A stretch of DNA of 34,405 nucleotides from Thiotrichales bacterium (GTDB taxonomy: Bacteria; Pseudomonadota; Gammaproteobacteria; Francisellales; CACEW01), in the NCBI GenBank assembly GCA_947478175.1, contig CANJUQ010000018.1, positions 1 through 34,405 of the forward strand, read 5' to 3'. This document shows, one piece after another, positions 17,191 to 25,051 of this stretch (positions are counted from its first letter, which is position 1; each line of letters starts with the position of its first letter). A model generated the notes under the pieces. It was not told the DNA's origin. It was given only the letters and a program-made list of their open reading frames with translations, and ran no database searches. A program made the translations under genes and the position numbers.

Positions 17191-17979
17191 TTAAATACTC
17201 CCACTCAAATGGGTTTTGCCCTCAGCCAAATAAAAATCAATCTGAGACTCTTGATTATTCTTGGACTGACTCACTGCAAAATCAGTCAGACCACTGACTA
17301 ACACTTGCCGATTATTTTGTTTTAAATCCATCTGATTTTTTAAACAGAGCCCCGCCTGACAGTGATATAAAAATTTCTGGCGATACACCCCTATCTGAAC
17401 TCCCGATATTTCCCCTGTAAAAAAAATCGGAGACGTAAGACTTAATAAATCTTGCTTGCCTGAAGTACTTTTTACTTTTTGCACTGTCGCTAATTTAACT
17501 TGCGAACAATTTTGCAAAATCAAAACATCACCCGGCTCTATCCCACTGTTTGGATTAATTTCAAAATTTTTTTCTGGGATTTTTTTTTGTTTTTTATTTT
17601 GATTTTGAATCACAGAAACAGGCAACGCTGATTGAATTTCTAGAATATTCCCACTGACATATTTCACTCGACCGGGAGCCATTAGACCTAATGATTTAAT
17701 AATATTTGGGTCTGAAATAATTTGAACAGGGTTTTGAAAGTTAATACCTAAAGTATTTTCTGAGATTTCTTGAATCTCGGGAATCTCGGGAATCCCACAA
17801 AAATCAAACCCTGACGTATGAACTAGCTTGGCAATCCATCGCGTCGATTTTTCCAGATGAACCATAGAAATAATCTGTTCATGAATCTCAAAAGCAATTC
17901 GAGAAATCCCGCCTAAAAAATTCAGCGCTAGGGTTAAAACAATCAGCCCCAGTCCTAGCCCAATCATTTGCCCCAGCAT
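17191..17979 (-). CDS. PilW-like minor pilin with shortened N-terminus
   Basis: The 262-aa protein begins MLGQMIGLGLGLIVLTLAL. This aligns with the helix of PilW proteins (ELMIGLALGLI), but the usual leader with Gly-Phe and the conserved Glu is missing. ISMVHLEKSTRWIAKLVHTS followed by GFDFCG fits the PilW pattern in which the helix leads to a Gly-Cys segment. Four cysteines are visible, including CQAGLC near the C-terminus. The start ATG at 17979 overlaps the stop of the preceding 48-aa gene (TGATG), with GGGGA upstream; a TTG one codon earlier is possible. Processing by prepilin peptidase looks unlikely as written. It may be a divergent or decaying minor pilin, or an N-terminal base may have been lost. 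Confidence 0.55.
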   Translation of the reverse strand: MLGQMIGLGLGLIVLTLALNFLGGISRIAFEIHEQIISMVHLEKSTRWIAKLVHTSGFDFCGIPEIPEIQEISENTLGINFQNPVQIISDPNIIKSLGLMAPGRVKYVSGNILEIQSALPVSVIQNQNKKQKKIPEKNFEINPNSGIEPGDVLILQNCSQVKLATVQKVKSTSGKQDLLSLTSPIFFTGEISGVQIGVYRQKFLYHCQAGLCLKNQMDLKQNNRQVLVSGLTDFAVSQSKNNQESQIDFYLAEGKTHLSGSI

Positions 17980-18125
17980 CAAGATTTCCCCTGAACTGAA
18001 TGTTCAAAAGCTTGAATCTGGTGAGACAAAAGAAATTTTAAATTTAAAGATTGTTCTAGAGACACAGACCCTAGAGCCAAGATTAATAACAAAGCCAATA
18101 AGCTTTCTAGCAATAAAAAATTCAT
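17979..18125 (-). CDS. PilV-like pseudopilin, 48 aa
   Basis: A frame missed by length filters starts at ATG 18125 and gives 48 residues opening MNFLLLESLLALLLILALGS. Phe at +1 and Glu at +5 of the FLLLE stretch match the prepilin N-terminal helix (FTLLEVLVAL). The leader is only two residues, with Asn where Gly is normal. After the helix only about 27 residues remain (SLNLKFLLSHQIQAFEHSVQ), so there is no globular domain. It overlaps the PilW-like gene as TGATG. No good ribosome binding site is visible. It looks like a reduced pilV, either still made as a helix-only pseudopilin or decaying. Confidence 0.55.
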   Translation of the reverse strand: MNFLLLESLLALLLILALGSVSLEQSLNLKFLLSHQIQAFEHSVQGKS

Positions 18126-18190
18126 GTTTTTTAAATTTATTTAAAATAATAATTAAGAAATAATTTCAAAAATATCTCTTTATTTTTAAT

Positions 18191-19522
18191 TTAAATCAAG
18201 CGAGAGATTAAACCTTCTAAACCATCGATCATATAAAACGGAATCGATAAAATTTTATCTTCAAAAGATAAAGGCCGTTCAGAAATCCTGACCCCAATAG
18301 GCACTTTCTTTTCTTCCATAAAAATCTTGAGCGATTTTAGCCAGCTACTGCTGCCGGATTTCACTTCGATGGGAATAATCTTGTCACCGATTGAAATCAC
18401 GAAATCGACTTCTGCCTGACTATTTTTTTGTTCCCGTGCCCAGTAATAAATTTCAGGGGATAAATAAGACAATTGATTCGCGAGTAATTCCTGCCCAACA
18501 AATTGCTCACACAACGCGCCTTCATGGATTAATTGCAGATTTTTTTCTAACAAAATTTGTCCACTGAGCTGAGCGCGAGCGGTAATCATGCCGACATCTA
18601 AAAATAATATTTTATATTTCTTGTCATTTAATAACGCATTGAGAGGCAAGCCACTTGCAGCGGTACTAATAATTTTATGCAGCACACCTGCCTGAGAAAG
18701 CAAATCAATCGCTGATTTTAAAACAGCGGATCGCATGTCGGGATCGATTTTATTGTATTGAGTCTGGCGAGCGACTAACTCTGGCATCTGATCAAAAATC
18801 TTATGCAAAGCCGGTAAAGAAATTGTTTTCCCATATTTTCCAAAATCACCTCGATAGGTCATCCAAAGCATCATTTGGATTCGTTGAGCGTCTGAAAATT
18901 GCATGCGTGTTTGATATTCAGATAAGACTGCCGGCATGCCTCCCAAAATTAAATATTCGCGAACAAATTGCAGGGCTTTCTGATGAAGAACCTCAGGCAG
19001 TGGTTTTTCTAAATTAGCCTGGGAGATCATTTTCCATAAGGGCTCAGCGCCCCTTGCTAATAAAAATTCCGAAAAAGAAAGCGGCTTTAAATATAAAAAT
19101 TCGACTCGCCCGACGGGCATGGAAAATTCAGGAGCATTCAGGACAAACTCCAGTAAAGACCCTGCTCCAATAACATCGAGTTCAGGCAATTTTTCTTTGA
19201 AATAACGCAAGGCTTGTATTGCCATAGGCGCCTCTTGAATTTCATCAATCAATAAAAGCGTCTGGCCTGGAATAATGCGCTGAGAAGTAAACGCTGCAAT
19301 TTTTTCCAAAATATGATGGGGATCTAAGTTTTCAAAGCAGGCAATTAATTCTGGCTGGAACTCTAAATTGATCTCACACAGAGAGACATAATTAGCTTTG
19401 GCAAACTCCCGAACTAAAGAAGTTTTTCCCACCTGACGAGCGCCACGAAGTAATAAAGGCAAATGGCCGACTCTATTTTTCCAAGCCACCAGGTCTTTTT
19501 CTAAAAATCTATTAAAAATCAA
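18191..19522 (-). CDS. AAA ATPase with DUF4143-type C-terminus
   Basis: This 443-aa protein is of the AAA_14/DUF4143 family, common in bacteria and archaea and without a settled role. LLLRGARQVGKTSLVREFA is the Walker A motif (about 24-42) and LLLIDEIQEAP the Walker B. Then come DVIGAGSLLEF (sensor-like) and FLYLKPLSFSEFLLARG. The C-terminal half has LFLDVGMITA and ends with EVDFVISIGDKIIPIEVKSG, a PD-(D/E)XK-like nuclease pattern (D...EVK). It stands alone between the pilin cluster and the lpoB group. Its upstream region holds an inverted repeat TGGATTATT/AATAATCCA. Family members are often mobile or lineage-specific, so horizontal acquisition is plausible. Confidence 0.88.
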   Translation of the reverse strand: MIFNRFLEKDLVAWKNRVGHLPLLLRGARQVGKTSLVREFAKANYVSLCEINLEFQPELIACFENLDPHHILEKIAAFTSQRIIPGQTLLLIDEIQEAPMAIQALRYFKEKLPELDVIGAGSLLEFVLNAPEFSMPVGRVEFLYLKPLSFSEFLLARGAEPLWKMISQANLEKPLPEVLHQKALQFVREYLILGGMPAVLSEYQTRMQFSDAQRIQMMLWMTYRGDFGKYGKTISLPALHKIFDQMPELVARQTQYNKIDPDMRSAVLKSAIDLLSQAGVLHKIISTAASGLPLNALLNDKKYKILFLDVGMITARAQLSGQILLEKNLQLIHEGALCEQFVGQELLANQLSYLSPEIYYWAREQKNSQAEVDFVISIGDKIIPIEVKSGSSSWLKSLKIFMEEKKVPIGVRISERPLSFEDKILSIPFYMIDGLEGLISRLI

Positions 19523-19553
19523 TTAATTAATCGCTTTCAAAAATAAAATACCC

Positions 19554-19584
19554 TGGATTATTGCAATATAATTGAAATAATCCA
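19554..19584. promoter_or_regulatory. Inverted repeat TGGATTATT / AATAATCCA upstream of the ATPase gene
   Basis: Perfect 9-base arms (19554-19562 and 19576-19584) are 13 bases apart. The same AATAATCCA recurs at 19609-19617. The pair begins 32 bases upstream of the ATPase start and could be an operator. Confidence 0.45.
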
Positions 19585-19608
19585 AGGTAATTTCAGCAAA
19601 ATATTTTA

Positions 19609-19635
19609 AATAATCCAGTCATCGACTGAATTATT
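19609..19635 (-). terminator. Hairpin after lpoB
   Basis: AATAATCCAGTC (19609-19620) and GACTGAATTATT (19624-19635) form a 12-bp stem with one non-Watson-Crick position and a 3-base loop, just downstream of the lpoB stop. On the minus strand TTTAAAATATTTT follows, an imperfect U-tract. It is probably a weak terminator of the lipoprotein cluster. Confidence 0.5.
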
Positions 19636-19642
19636 CAATCAC

Positions 19643-20266
19643 CTACCAACCAATTGATTTTTTAGAAGCCGCTTTGCTGATTTGTTTTTCGCCCTGCCAG
19701 ATAATTAATCCAGATTGAATATCCAGTAATTTCATGGTCACTTGAAGATATAAAGTCTGTTCGCTGCTATTGCGTTGGCTAATGCTAGAAATATCCCCAT
19801 AGAGCATATATTGCGCACCCACTTGTTTGCCCATCGCCGCAGCGGTTGCTGGATCAACCATGCCGGATTGATGCTGATAGTTCATTTGTTTTTTAACATT
19901 CTCGACTTGGGACATATCTACAAAATTAAACTTACCGCTGTTAATCAAACGCGTTGAAATAGCATTAGTTAAAGCCTGAGTGTCGATCATTTGATTGGAA
20001 TTATTTTGCATGCCAGAAACAAATAAAACCGGTGTGGATTTAGCGGTAATATTTTCCACTCTGGGTGTTGTCAGCATCGAATCAACCATCTGGTTCGTAA
20101 TGGACTGTAAATCCGTCGAGCTGTAATCAATCGAAACGGTCTGAACAGCATTCGGATCTGTATAAGAAACTTTAGGGGAAGACGAACAACCGCTAATTAA
20201 AACAGTTGAGACTCCCAAACTAGTCAAAGCTACTAATGTTAAAGCGCTTGTTAAAACTTTATTCAC
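19643..20266 (-). CDS. lpoB: Penicillin-binding protein activator LpoB-like lipoprotein
   Basis: LpoB is an outer-membrane lipoprotein that reaches through the peptidoglycan to activate the bifunctional synthase PBP1B. The 207-aa product has a signal peptide ending in the lipobox ISGC and a Ser-rich linker. The LpoB domain includes NQMIDTQALTNAISTRLINS, GKFNFVD, QVGAQYMLYGDIS and SGLIIWQGEKQISK. Length fits E. coli (213). The start is GTG 20266 with GGGAG about 7 bases upstream. It is the last gene after the COG3014-like lipoprotein and YcfL, a grouping also seen in other gammaproteobacteria (ycfL-lpoB in E. coli). Confidence 0.9.
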   Translation of the reverse strand: MNKVLTSALTLVALTSLGVSTVLISGCSSSPKVSYTDPNAVQTVSIDYSSTDLQSITNQMVDSMLTTPRVENITAKSTPVLFVSGMQNNSNQMIDTQALTNAISTRLINSGKFNFVDMSQVENVKKQMNYQHQSGMVDPATAAAMGKQVGAQYMLYGDISSISQRNSSEQTLYLQVTMKLLDIQSGLIIWQGEKQISKAASKKSIGW

Positions 20267-20313
20267 AGAATTTCTCCCTATTAAAATTTAAAAATAAAAA
20301 AATTTAAAAAAAA

Positions 20314-20703
20314 CTAGCCACAAACATGAACCACATAACGATTCATGGACGCATCGGGCGCAACATCTGAAATCACTTGGCTCGAGCGAGGTGCAATTAC
20401 AACAGGCTGCCAAGGGTTAGTTGTTTGAGCTGGGAAACCTTTGGCATCTAACCAAGTAAATTGATATTTAGCGGATTGGGCTTTGTCTGTGTTATTCACG
20501 ACAACGGCTTTACCTCTGAGTAAATTCCCACTGCTTAAATCAGACCCCGGCGAAGCAATAGTCAAAACGCCGTTAGTTGTTTTAACTTTGCCAGACATCT
20601 CGTCAGAGCCGTAGGGCATCTGGATACACTGGTTCGCACAGCCTGCTAGCAGCACACTCAAAAAACTTAATAAACAGACTGAAGACCACTTTAAAAATTT
20701 CAT
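20314..20703 (-). CDS. ycfL: YcfL-like lipoprotein (DUF1425)
   Basis: This 129-aa lipoprotein has a hydrophobic signal ending in the lipobox LLAGC. The mature part has VVVNNTDKAQSAKYQFTWLD and GFPAQTTNPWQPVVIAPRSS, which match the DUF1425/YcfL family (E. coli YcfL about 125 aa). Its function is unknown, but the gene travels with lpoB. The start ATG at 20703 has AAGGA 8 bases upstream; a TTG two codons earlier is less likely. Confidence 0.82.
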   Translation of the reverse strand: MKFLKWSSVCLLSFLSVLLAGCANQCIQMPYGSDEMSGKVKTTNGVLTIASPGSDLSSGNLLRGKAVVVNNTDKAQSAKYQFTWLDAKGFPAQTTNPWQPVVIAPRSSQVISDVAPDASMNRYVVHVCG

Positions 20704-20756
20704 GAACAAGATCCTTTTAAAAATTAAAAACCAAAAATTAAAAATTTAATTATTCA

Positions 20757-20780
20757 GGGCGCAATGAATTGCGCCCCTAC
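20757..20780. repeat. Dispersed GC-rich palindrome, copy 3
   Basis: GGGCGCAAT (20757-20765) and ATTGCGCCC (20768-20776) are perfect arms with a two-base loop, followed by CTAC. It shares GGGCG...CGCCCCTAC with copies 1 and 5 but has a different centre. It lies between the COG3014-like gene and ycfL, inside a probable operon. Confidence 0.8.
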
Positions 20781-20787
20781 AAAAAAA

Positions 20788-22293
20788 TTAAAAATTAAAC
20801 ACCCTCGCTTTAAAATCACTGGAATCCTCACTTTGAACAACCCAAATTAAAGTCACCTGGTTCCCAAGAACTTTGATAGAAACTGTTTGAGTTTTGCCAA
20901 AATTAGACAGCTGAACAGGATAATTCCCAGCGGGGACAAACTCTTGCCAGATCTGCTCATCTCTGGGTAATGTCAGCCAACTACGACAATCAGCATTAGA
21001 CATCACAGCACCATAGAGAGATCCCGCTAGAGAAAATAAAGCATCCGCATTTTGATTATTAGAACTGCTCAAACTAGCAGTCACTGCTGCTTTGGCTAAT
21101 GCAGACAAAACCGCTTGAACAAAAATTAATGGATAACGATCTTTTAAATTTTTAGCGGCCAAATCATAAACATTCAAAAGAACTGCCGTCTGATTAGAGC
21201 TTGAATTCAACTGAGACCCAATCTGAATAGATAAAGGCGTCATAGTGGCTTCTGGCGCTTGATAGACTGGAAAACTAATCCATTGAATTTGAGGCTGATT
21301 CACGCCAATCACCAAAGGAATGGGAACTCTAACGGTTTGCATTTCAGGCACCCAGCCTTGTTCATACATAAAAACTACAAGGCCTGATTTTTCTGGAATA
21401 CTGGGCGCTTGAGTCAAACCAAAATTTTTTAAATATTGATTCAACTGCGTGAGATCCCCACCGCGCTGAACCAAAATATCTAATAGTAAATTTCGAACAG
21501 TGGGATTTTCAGGTGCGACAGATAAAGCCTGTTTGATCGCTACGAAAGCATCATTGTTATTACCCTGGCTAAAATTAACTAAGGCTGTGAGGTAATAGAC
21601 CCAAGCATTTTCAAAGCCATTCTTGATATGACTCGCTGCTGTCATGGTCGCATTGAATTCTTTGGCATGATCCGCAGGGTTAAATTTCCAACCTTCTTTT
21701 TGAGATTTTTGATCCGCTAAAAGCATCTCTTTGGCTTGCTCGGATTCAATATATTGCTGCTCTTCATAAGCCTGACGTAAATAAACTAGGGCATTACTAG
21801 GATCATTCTCACCCAACTCATTCAAAGCCTGATATCCCAGCAAATAAACAACTTCATAAGGCATCAAACGGTAAGACACCGCCTGAGGATTAATTAATAA
21901 AGCCCCTGATTGGCTGAGCAAACGACTGACTTCTATTTTGGCTTTTTCTTGATCAACCCGAACTTGTGTTAATACCTGGTCATATTGCTGCTGACTCTGA
22001 GCATATTGGCCTGCTAATTGATAAGTCCGACCCAGTTCGAGTCCAATCAATTGGGTATTGTTATCGCTCTGCAAGGCCTGAATTTTTTTAATCGCTGACG
22101 AATAATCCGCCTGGTTTAGCTTATCTTTGGCTGGCTGAACTCTGTCAGGATAAGCCTCGATAACAGAAGCACATCCAGTTAATAAACTTAGGCTGAAACA
22201 CAAACTTAAAAACAAAAAGATATACAAAAAAACACAGCCAAGAAAATAAAATTTTCTAATTAATTTCTTGGTTATTTTTATATTATTATTCAC
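20788..22293 (-). CDS. COG3014-like lipoprotein with TPR repeats
   Basis: The 501-aa protein has a long hydrophobic N-terminus ending in the lipobox LLTGC (about residue 41), so it is probably a lipoprotein. The next 250 residues are helical repeats of TPR type (GRTYQLAGQYAQSQQQYDQV; ALVNFSQGNNNDAFVAIKQA). The C-terminal part is beta-rich and ends TVSIKVLGNQVTLIW. The layout matches the uncharacterised COG3014 group, whose genes lie next to ycfL and lpoB in several gammaproteobacteria. That neighbourhood suggests a role in envelope or peptidoglycan assembly (inference). The gap to the upstream PLP-enzyme gene is 43 bases, so both may share a transcript. Confidence 0.75.
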   Translation of the reverse strand: MNNNIKITKKLIRKFYFLGCVFLYIFLFLSLCFSLSLLTGCASVIEAYPDRVQPAKDKLNQADYSSAIKKIQALQSDNNTQLIGLELGRTYQLAGQYAQSQQQYDQVLTQVRVDQEKAKIEVSRLLSQSGALLINPQAVSYRLMPYEVVYLLGYQALNELGENDPSNALVYLRQAYEEQQYIESEQAKEMLLADQKSQKEGWKFNPADHAKEFNATMTAASHIKNGFENAWVYYLTALVNFSQGNNNDAFVAIKQALSVAPENPTVRNLLLDILVQRGGDLTQLNQYLKNFGLTQAPSIPEKSGLVVFMYEQGWVPEMQTVRVPIPLVIGVNQPQIQWISFPVYQAPEATMTPLSIQIGSQLNSSSNQTAVLLNVYDLAAKNLKDRYPLIFVQAVLSALAKAAVTASLSSSNNQNADALFSLAGSLYGAVMSNADCRSWLTLPRDEQIWQEFVPAGNYPVQLSNFGKTQTVSIKVLGNQVTLIWVVQSEDSSDFKARVFNF

Positions 22294-22336
22294 AAATAAA
22301 CTGACTAGTTATTCAAAACCGGCGAAGTCTACTAGG

Positions 22337-23638
22337 TCACTGAGTCAAGATACAAGTAGAATTTAACACTCGAGCAGACTGCGCATACTGATTCATTTTT
22401 TCTAATAACCGATCGATTTCTTCGATCGTCGTGTAATAAGCAAATCCCAATCGCCAAACGCCGCCTAACTCATCTAGCCCCAATTTATTGATCACACCAG
22501 AACAATGAAAATGCCCGCTTGCTGTGAAAACACCCTCTTCGGCAAACCATCTCGTGGTCTCTTCGGGCGTTTGGCCTGGGATACGAAAAGAAAACGTCGG
22601 TGTTCTTGCATTAACATCCGTGCCTACATTAAATAAACCATAACGATCCCACTCAGCCAAAGCGGGAAAACTAGAAAGACCTTCTAAGAATCTTTGAATT
22701 AATTTTCTTTCGTAATTAAAAATCATTTGCATCGCAGCATGTAAATTAGCCGTGGTTAAATCTCCATTACCCGCCATGCCTGCTTTATATTTCAAAATAG
22801 CGACCAGGCCTGCCAGTGCTTCAAAGTTTTGTGTCCCTTGTTCCCACTTTGAAGGACAGAGATCCGCTGCATGAGGCACTTTATAAGCAGGAATTAGCTG
22901 CATAACTTCCAACCGTCCATACAAGATTCCCAGATGAGGCCCTGAGAATTTATAAGCTGAACAGGCCATCGAATCACAACCCAGCTCTTGTACATCAATA
23001 GATAAATGAGCACAGGCATGCGTGACATCAATAAAGACATGTGCCTCTACTTGTTTCGCAATTCGAACGGCTTCTTTGATATTAATAATGGAACCCACCA
23101 AATTACTGGCCATCGTGACGGCTAAAAGACGCGTACGAGAATCTAACAAAGGCTCCAGGTCTTCTAAATCTAACGTCATACCTTCTAGATTCACTGGCCA
23201 ATAACGAATCTCAACACCCTTCTCACGAGCAGCCATCACCCAAGGAGAAACATTCGAATCATGATCTAATTCCGTCAGAATAATATTGTCACCGGGTTGC
23301 CATGTATTAGACAAAGCTCTAGAGAAATTAAATACGACACTGGTCATGTTCTGACCAAAAGAAATTTCCCGCCAATCTCTGGCATTGAAAAACGCCGCGG
23401 CGGCTCTTCGGGCTTCTTCCATGATTTTTCCCGTTTTAATACTGGCGGAAAAAGGCGCACCTAAATTCGAATTGGTTTCTAATAAATAATGTGACATCGC
23501 TTCTGGCACACAGCGGGGAACTTGAGTCCCACCCGGGCCGTTTAAATAAATAACAGGGTGACAGTGATGCGTTTGTAGAAGCGCCGGAATTGCCTGACGA
23601 ATTTTGATTAGATTATAAGAATGATAAGCAGGGTTCAT
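22337..23638 (-). CDS. Class V aminotransferase, cysteine desulfurase-like (VC1184-type)
   Basis: This is a 433-aa PLP enzyme. The PLP-binding lysine lies in SAYKFSGPHLGILYGR, preceded by the cofactor Asp-His region VFIDVTHACAHLSID. ISFGQNMTSVVFNFSRAL and ILTELDHDSNVSPW are the phosphate and aromatic stacking segments. The C-terminal GHFHCSGVINKLGL carries one Cys near the place of the desulfurase loop, but the surroundings differ from IscS or SufS. The best fit is the cysteine-desulfurase-like family typified by Vibrio VC1184, whose substrate is not established. GGAG lies 7 bases before the ATG. There are no suf or isc genes nearby, so a housekeeping Fe-S role is doubtful. Confidence 0.85.
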   Translation of the reverse strand: MNPAYHSYNLIKIRQAIPALLQTHHCHPVIYLNGPGGTQVPRCVPEAMSHYLLETNSNLGAPFSASIKTGKIMEEARRAAAAFFNARDWREISFGQNMTSVVFNFSRALSNTWQPGDNIILTELDHDSNVSPWVMAAREKGVEIRYWPVNLEGMTLDLEDLEPLLDSRTRLLAVTMASNLVGSIINIKEAVRIAKQVEAHVFIDVTHACAHLSIDVQELGCDSMACSAYKFSGPHLGILYGRLEVMQLIPAYKVPHAADLCPSKWEQGTQNFEALAGLVAILKYKAGMAGNGDLTTANLHAAMQMIFNYERKLIQRFLEGLSSFPALAEWDRYGLFNVGTDVNARTPTFSFRIPGQTPEETTRWFAEEGVFTASGHFHCSGVINKLGLDELGGVWRLGFAYYTTIEEIDRLLEKMNQYAQSARVLNSTCILTQ

Positions 23639-24017
23639 GGGTCACTCCGTTCGAAATTTTCAAATAAAAATCGGCGCGAACAATAGCTTTTGGAGACTTG
23701 CGTCGCAATACTTTGCACAGTAAATAACAGAAGATTTTTGAAAGATCTCATCTTTTCAATAGGCACAAAAAAGCCCCCTTGAAAACACACAAAAAAGGAG
23801 ATCAAAAAATATGTTTTCTCATAGCGGGGGCATAGAATCTTCGGTGTCACCCTAAGGCAAGCACCAGAAAGTGCGGCGATTGTGACAGGGCTTTATTCAA
23901 ATGTCTAGCACTTCAAAACAGCCTAAAAAAATAAAACAATTTTTAAAACCTGATGATTAATCCCACGATTTTTTTTAGAATAACTGGTTTTAAATAACCT
24001 CTAGAGCCGTCTTAATC
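23639..24017. other. 379-base gene-free divergent region with hairpins and a leader-like mini-ORF
   Basis: It separates the minus-strand PLP enzyme from the plus-strand epmA. A minus-strand frame of 71 aa (23635-23850) has biased composition and no family match and is not called. The plus strand has TGAAAGAT/ATCTTTTCA (about 23738-23758) and the long-range pair GCCCCC/GGGGGC plus GAAAACA/TGTTTTC around a mini-ORF at 23811-23855. I could not pick a convincing promoter for epmA. Confidence 0.5.
23811..23855 (+). CDS. Possible 14-codon leader peptide
   Basis: ATG at 23811 opens MFSHSGGIESSVSP and then stops. AAAAAAGGAG lies 10 bases upstream, a better ribosome binding site than those of several real genes here. 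The start codon falls within TGTTTTC (23812-23818), which can pair with GAAAACA (23781-23787). The peptide is too short to identify, and coding is uncertain. The next gene, epmA, starts 162 bases downstream. Confidence 0.25.
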   Translation: MFSHSGGIESSVSP

Positions 24018-24962
24018 TTGAAACCCTCTGAATCCTCAATTAATTATCTAAAAGCCCAGGCTGCATTTTACGAAAATATTCGTGCTTTTTTTAAAGCTAA
24101 AAAAGTCTTGGAGGTCCAAACGCCCTTGCTATATCCCACCCCCGTCACAGATCCGTATATCCAGGCTTTTGAAGTTCCTTATCAAAATAAAAAACTTTAT
24201 TTACAGACCTCACCTGAATATGCGATGAAAAGATTACTTGCTGCAGGTTCTGGCCCAATTTATCAAATCTGCAAAGCTTTTCGTGATGAAGATTTCGGTC
24301 GATTTCATAATCCTGAGTTCACCCTGCTCGAATGGTACAGACCGGGTTTTAGCGAAGAAGATTTAATTCAAGAAGTCGATGAGTTATTACAAACACTCAT
24401 TCAAACTATGCCACTAGAAACCCTGAGCTATCGAGCTTGTTTTGAACAAAAACTGGGCATCAATCCTCATCAGACCAGTTTAAATAATCTAATTTCTCTT
24501 TGTGAAAAACATGAATTAATTATTCTCAGCAGCACAGAACTTTCGCGAGATGATTATTTAACCCTTTTATTTTCCCACTGTATTGAAAGATCGTTAGGTA
24601 GGGATCGCCCCGTGATTATTAATAATTTCCCAGTCACTCAAGCTGCTTTAGCTAAGCATAAATTAATCGATGGCGACTGGGTGGCTGGAAGATTCGAGCT
24701 TTATTATCAGGGAATTGAACTTGCCAATGCCTATGATGAGCAGACTTCAGCTCAGATTTTAAAAGATCAATTTGAGCAAGATTTAAAAATTCGCCAAACT
24801 TTAAATCTCAAACAAGTTCCTATTGATCAAGATCTATTAGATATCACAAATGATTTACCTACGGGCTGCGGCATTGCGCTGGGTTTAGATAGATTAATAT
24901 TTTTAGGATTAAAACTTAAACATCTGCAAGATTTACTGCCGTTTCATTTTTCTAATCTTTAA
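24018..24962 (+). CDS. epmA: EF-P lysine ligase (PoxA/GenX/YjeA type)
   Basis: EpmA attaches beta-lysine to a conserved lysine of elongation factor P, which helps ribosomes through polyproline stretches. The 314-aa protein is a stand-alone class II lysyl-tRNA-synthetase-like catalytic domain without the anticodon domain. TDPYIQAFEV and LYLQTSPEYAMKRLLAAG are typical of the family. Motif 2 is FRDEDFGRFHNPEFTLLEWY and motif 3 is GCGIALGLDRLIFL. Length fits E. coli (325). The start is TTG 24018; an in-frame stop lies at 23991 and no ATG is nearby, and the ribosome binding site is weak. The partners epmB and efp are not in the window. Confidence 0.92.
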   Translation: MKPSESSINYLKAQAAFYENIRAFFKAKKVLEVQTPLLYPTPVTDPYIQAFEVPYQNKKLYLQTSPEYAMKRLLAAGSGPIYQICKAFRDEDFGRFHNPEFTLLEWYRPGFSEEDLIQEVDELLQTLIQTMPLETLSYRACFEQKLGINPHQTSLNNLISLCEKHELIILSSTELSRDDYLTLLFSHCIERSLGRDRPVIINNFPVTQAALAKHKLIDGDWVAGRFELYYQGIELANAYDEQTSAQILKDQFEQDLKIRQTLNLKQVPIDQDLLDITNDLPTGCGIALGLDRLIFLGLKLKHLQDLLPFHFSNL

Positions 24963-25010
24963 ATCCAATCAAAATGCCATCTCGATAGACACTCTAAAAA
25001 AAACCCATGT

Positions 25011-25027
25011 TAAGATTCGCCCCTACA
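25011..25027. repeat. Half copy of the dispersed palindrome (copy 4)
   Basis: AGATTCGCCCCTAC (25013-25026) is identical to the right half of copies 1 and 5, but the left arm is missing. It lies between epmA and the 242-aa gene. Confidence 0.65.
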
Positions 25028-25051
25028 CCGGCCCCACTGAGAGGATAAATC

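Noticed and set aside
23635..23850. Minus-strand 71-aa frame upstream of the PLP enzyme
   Set aside because: Phe/Lys/Ser-rich, no family pattern, overlaps hairpins and the start of the next gene; probably leader sequence.
23639..24017. 4.5S or 6S RNA gene in the divergent region
   Set aside because: The conserved 4.5S core is absent, and I could not fold a convincing 6S bubble.
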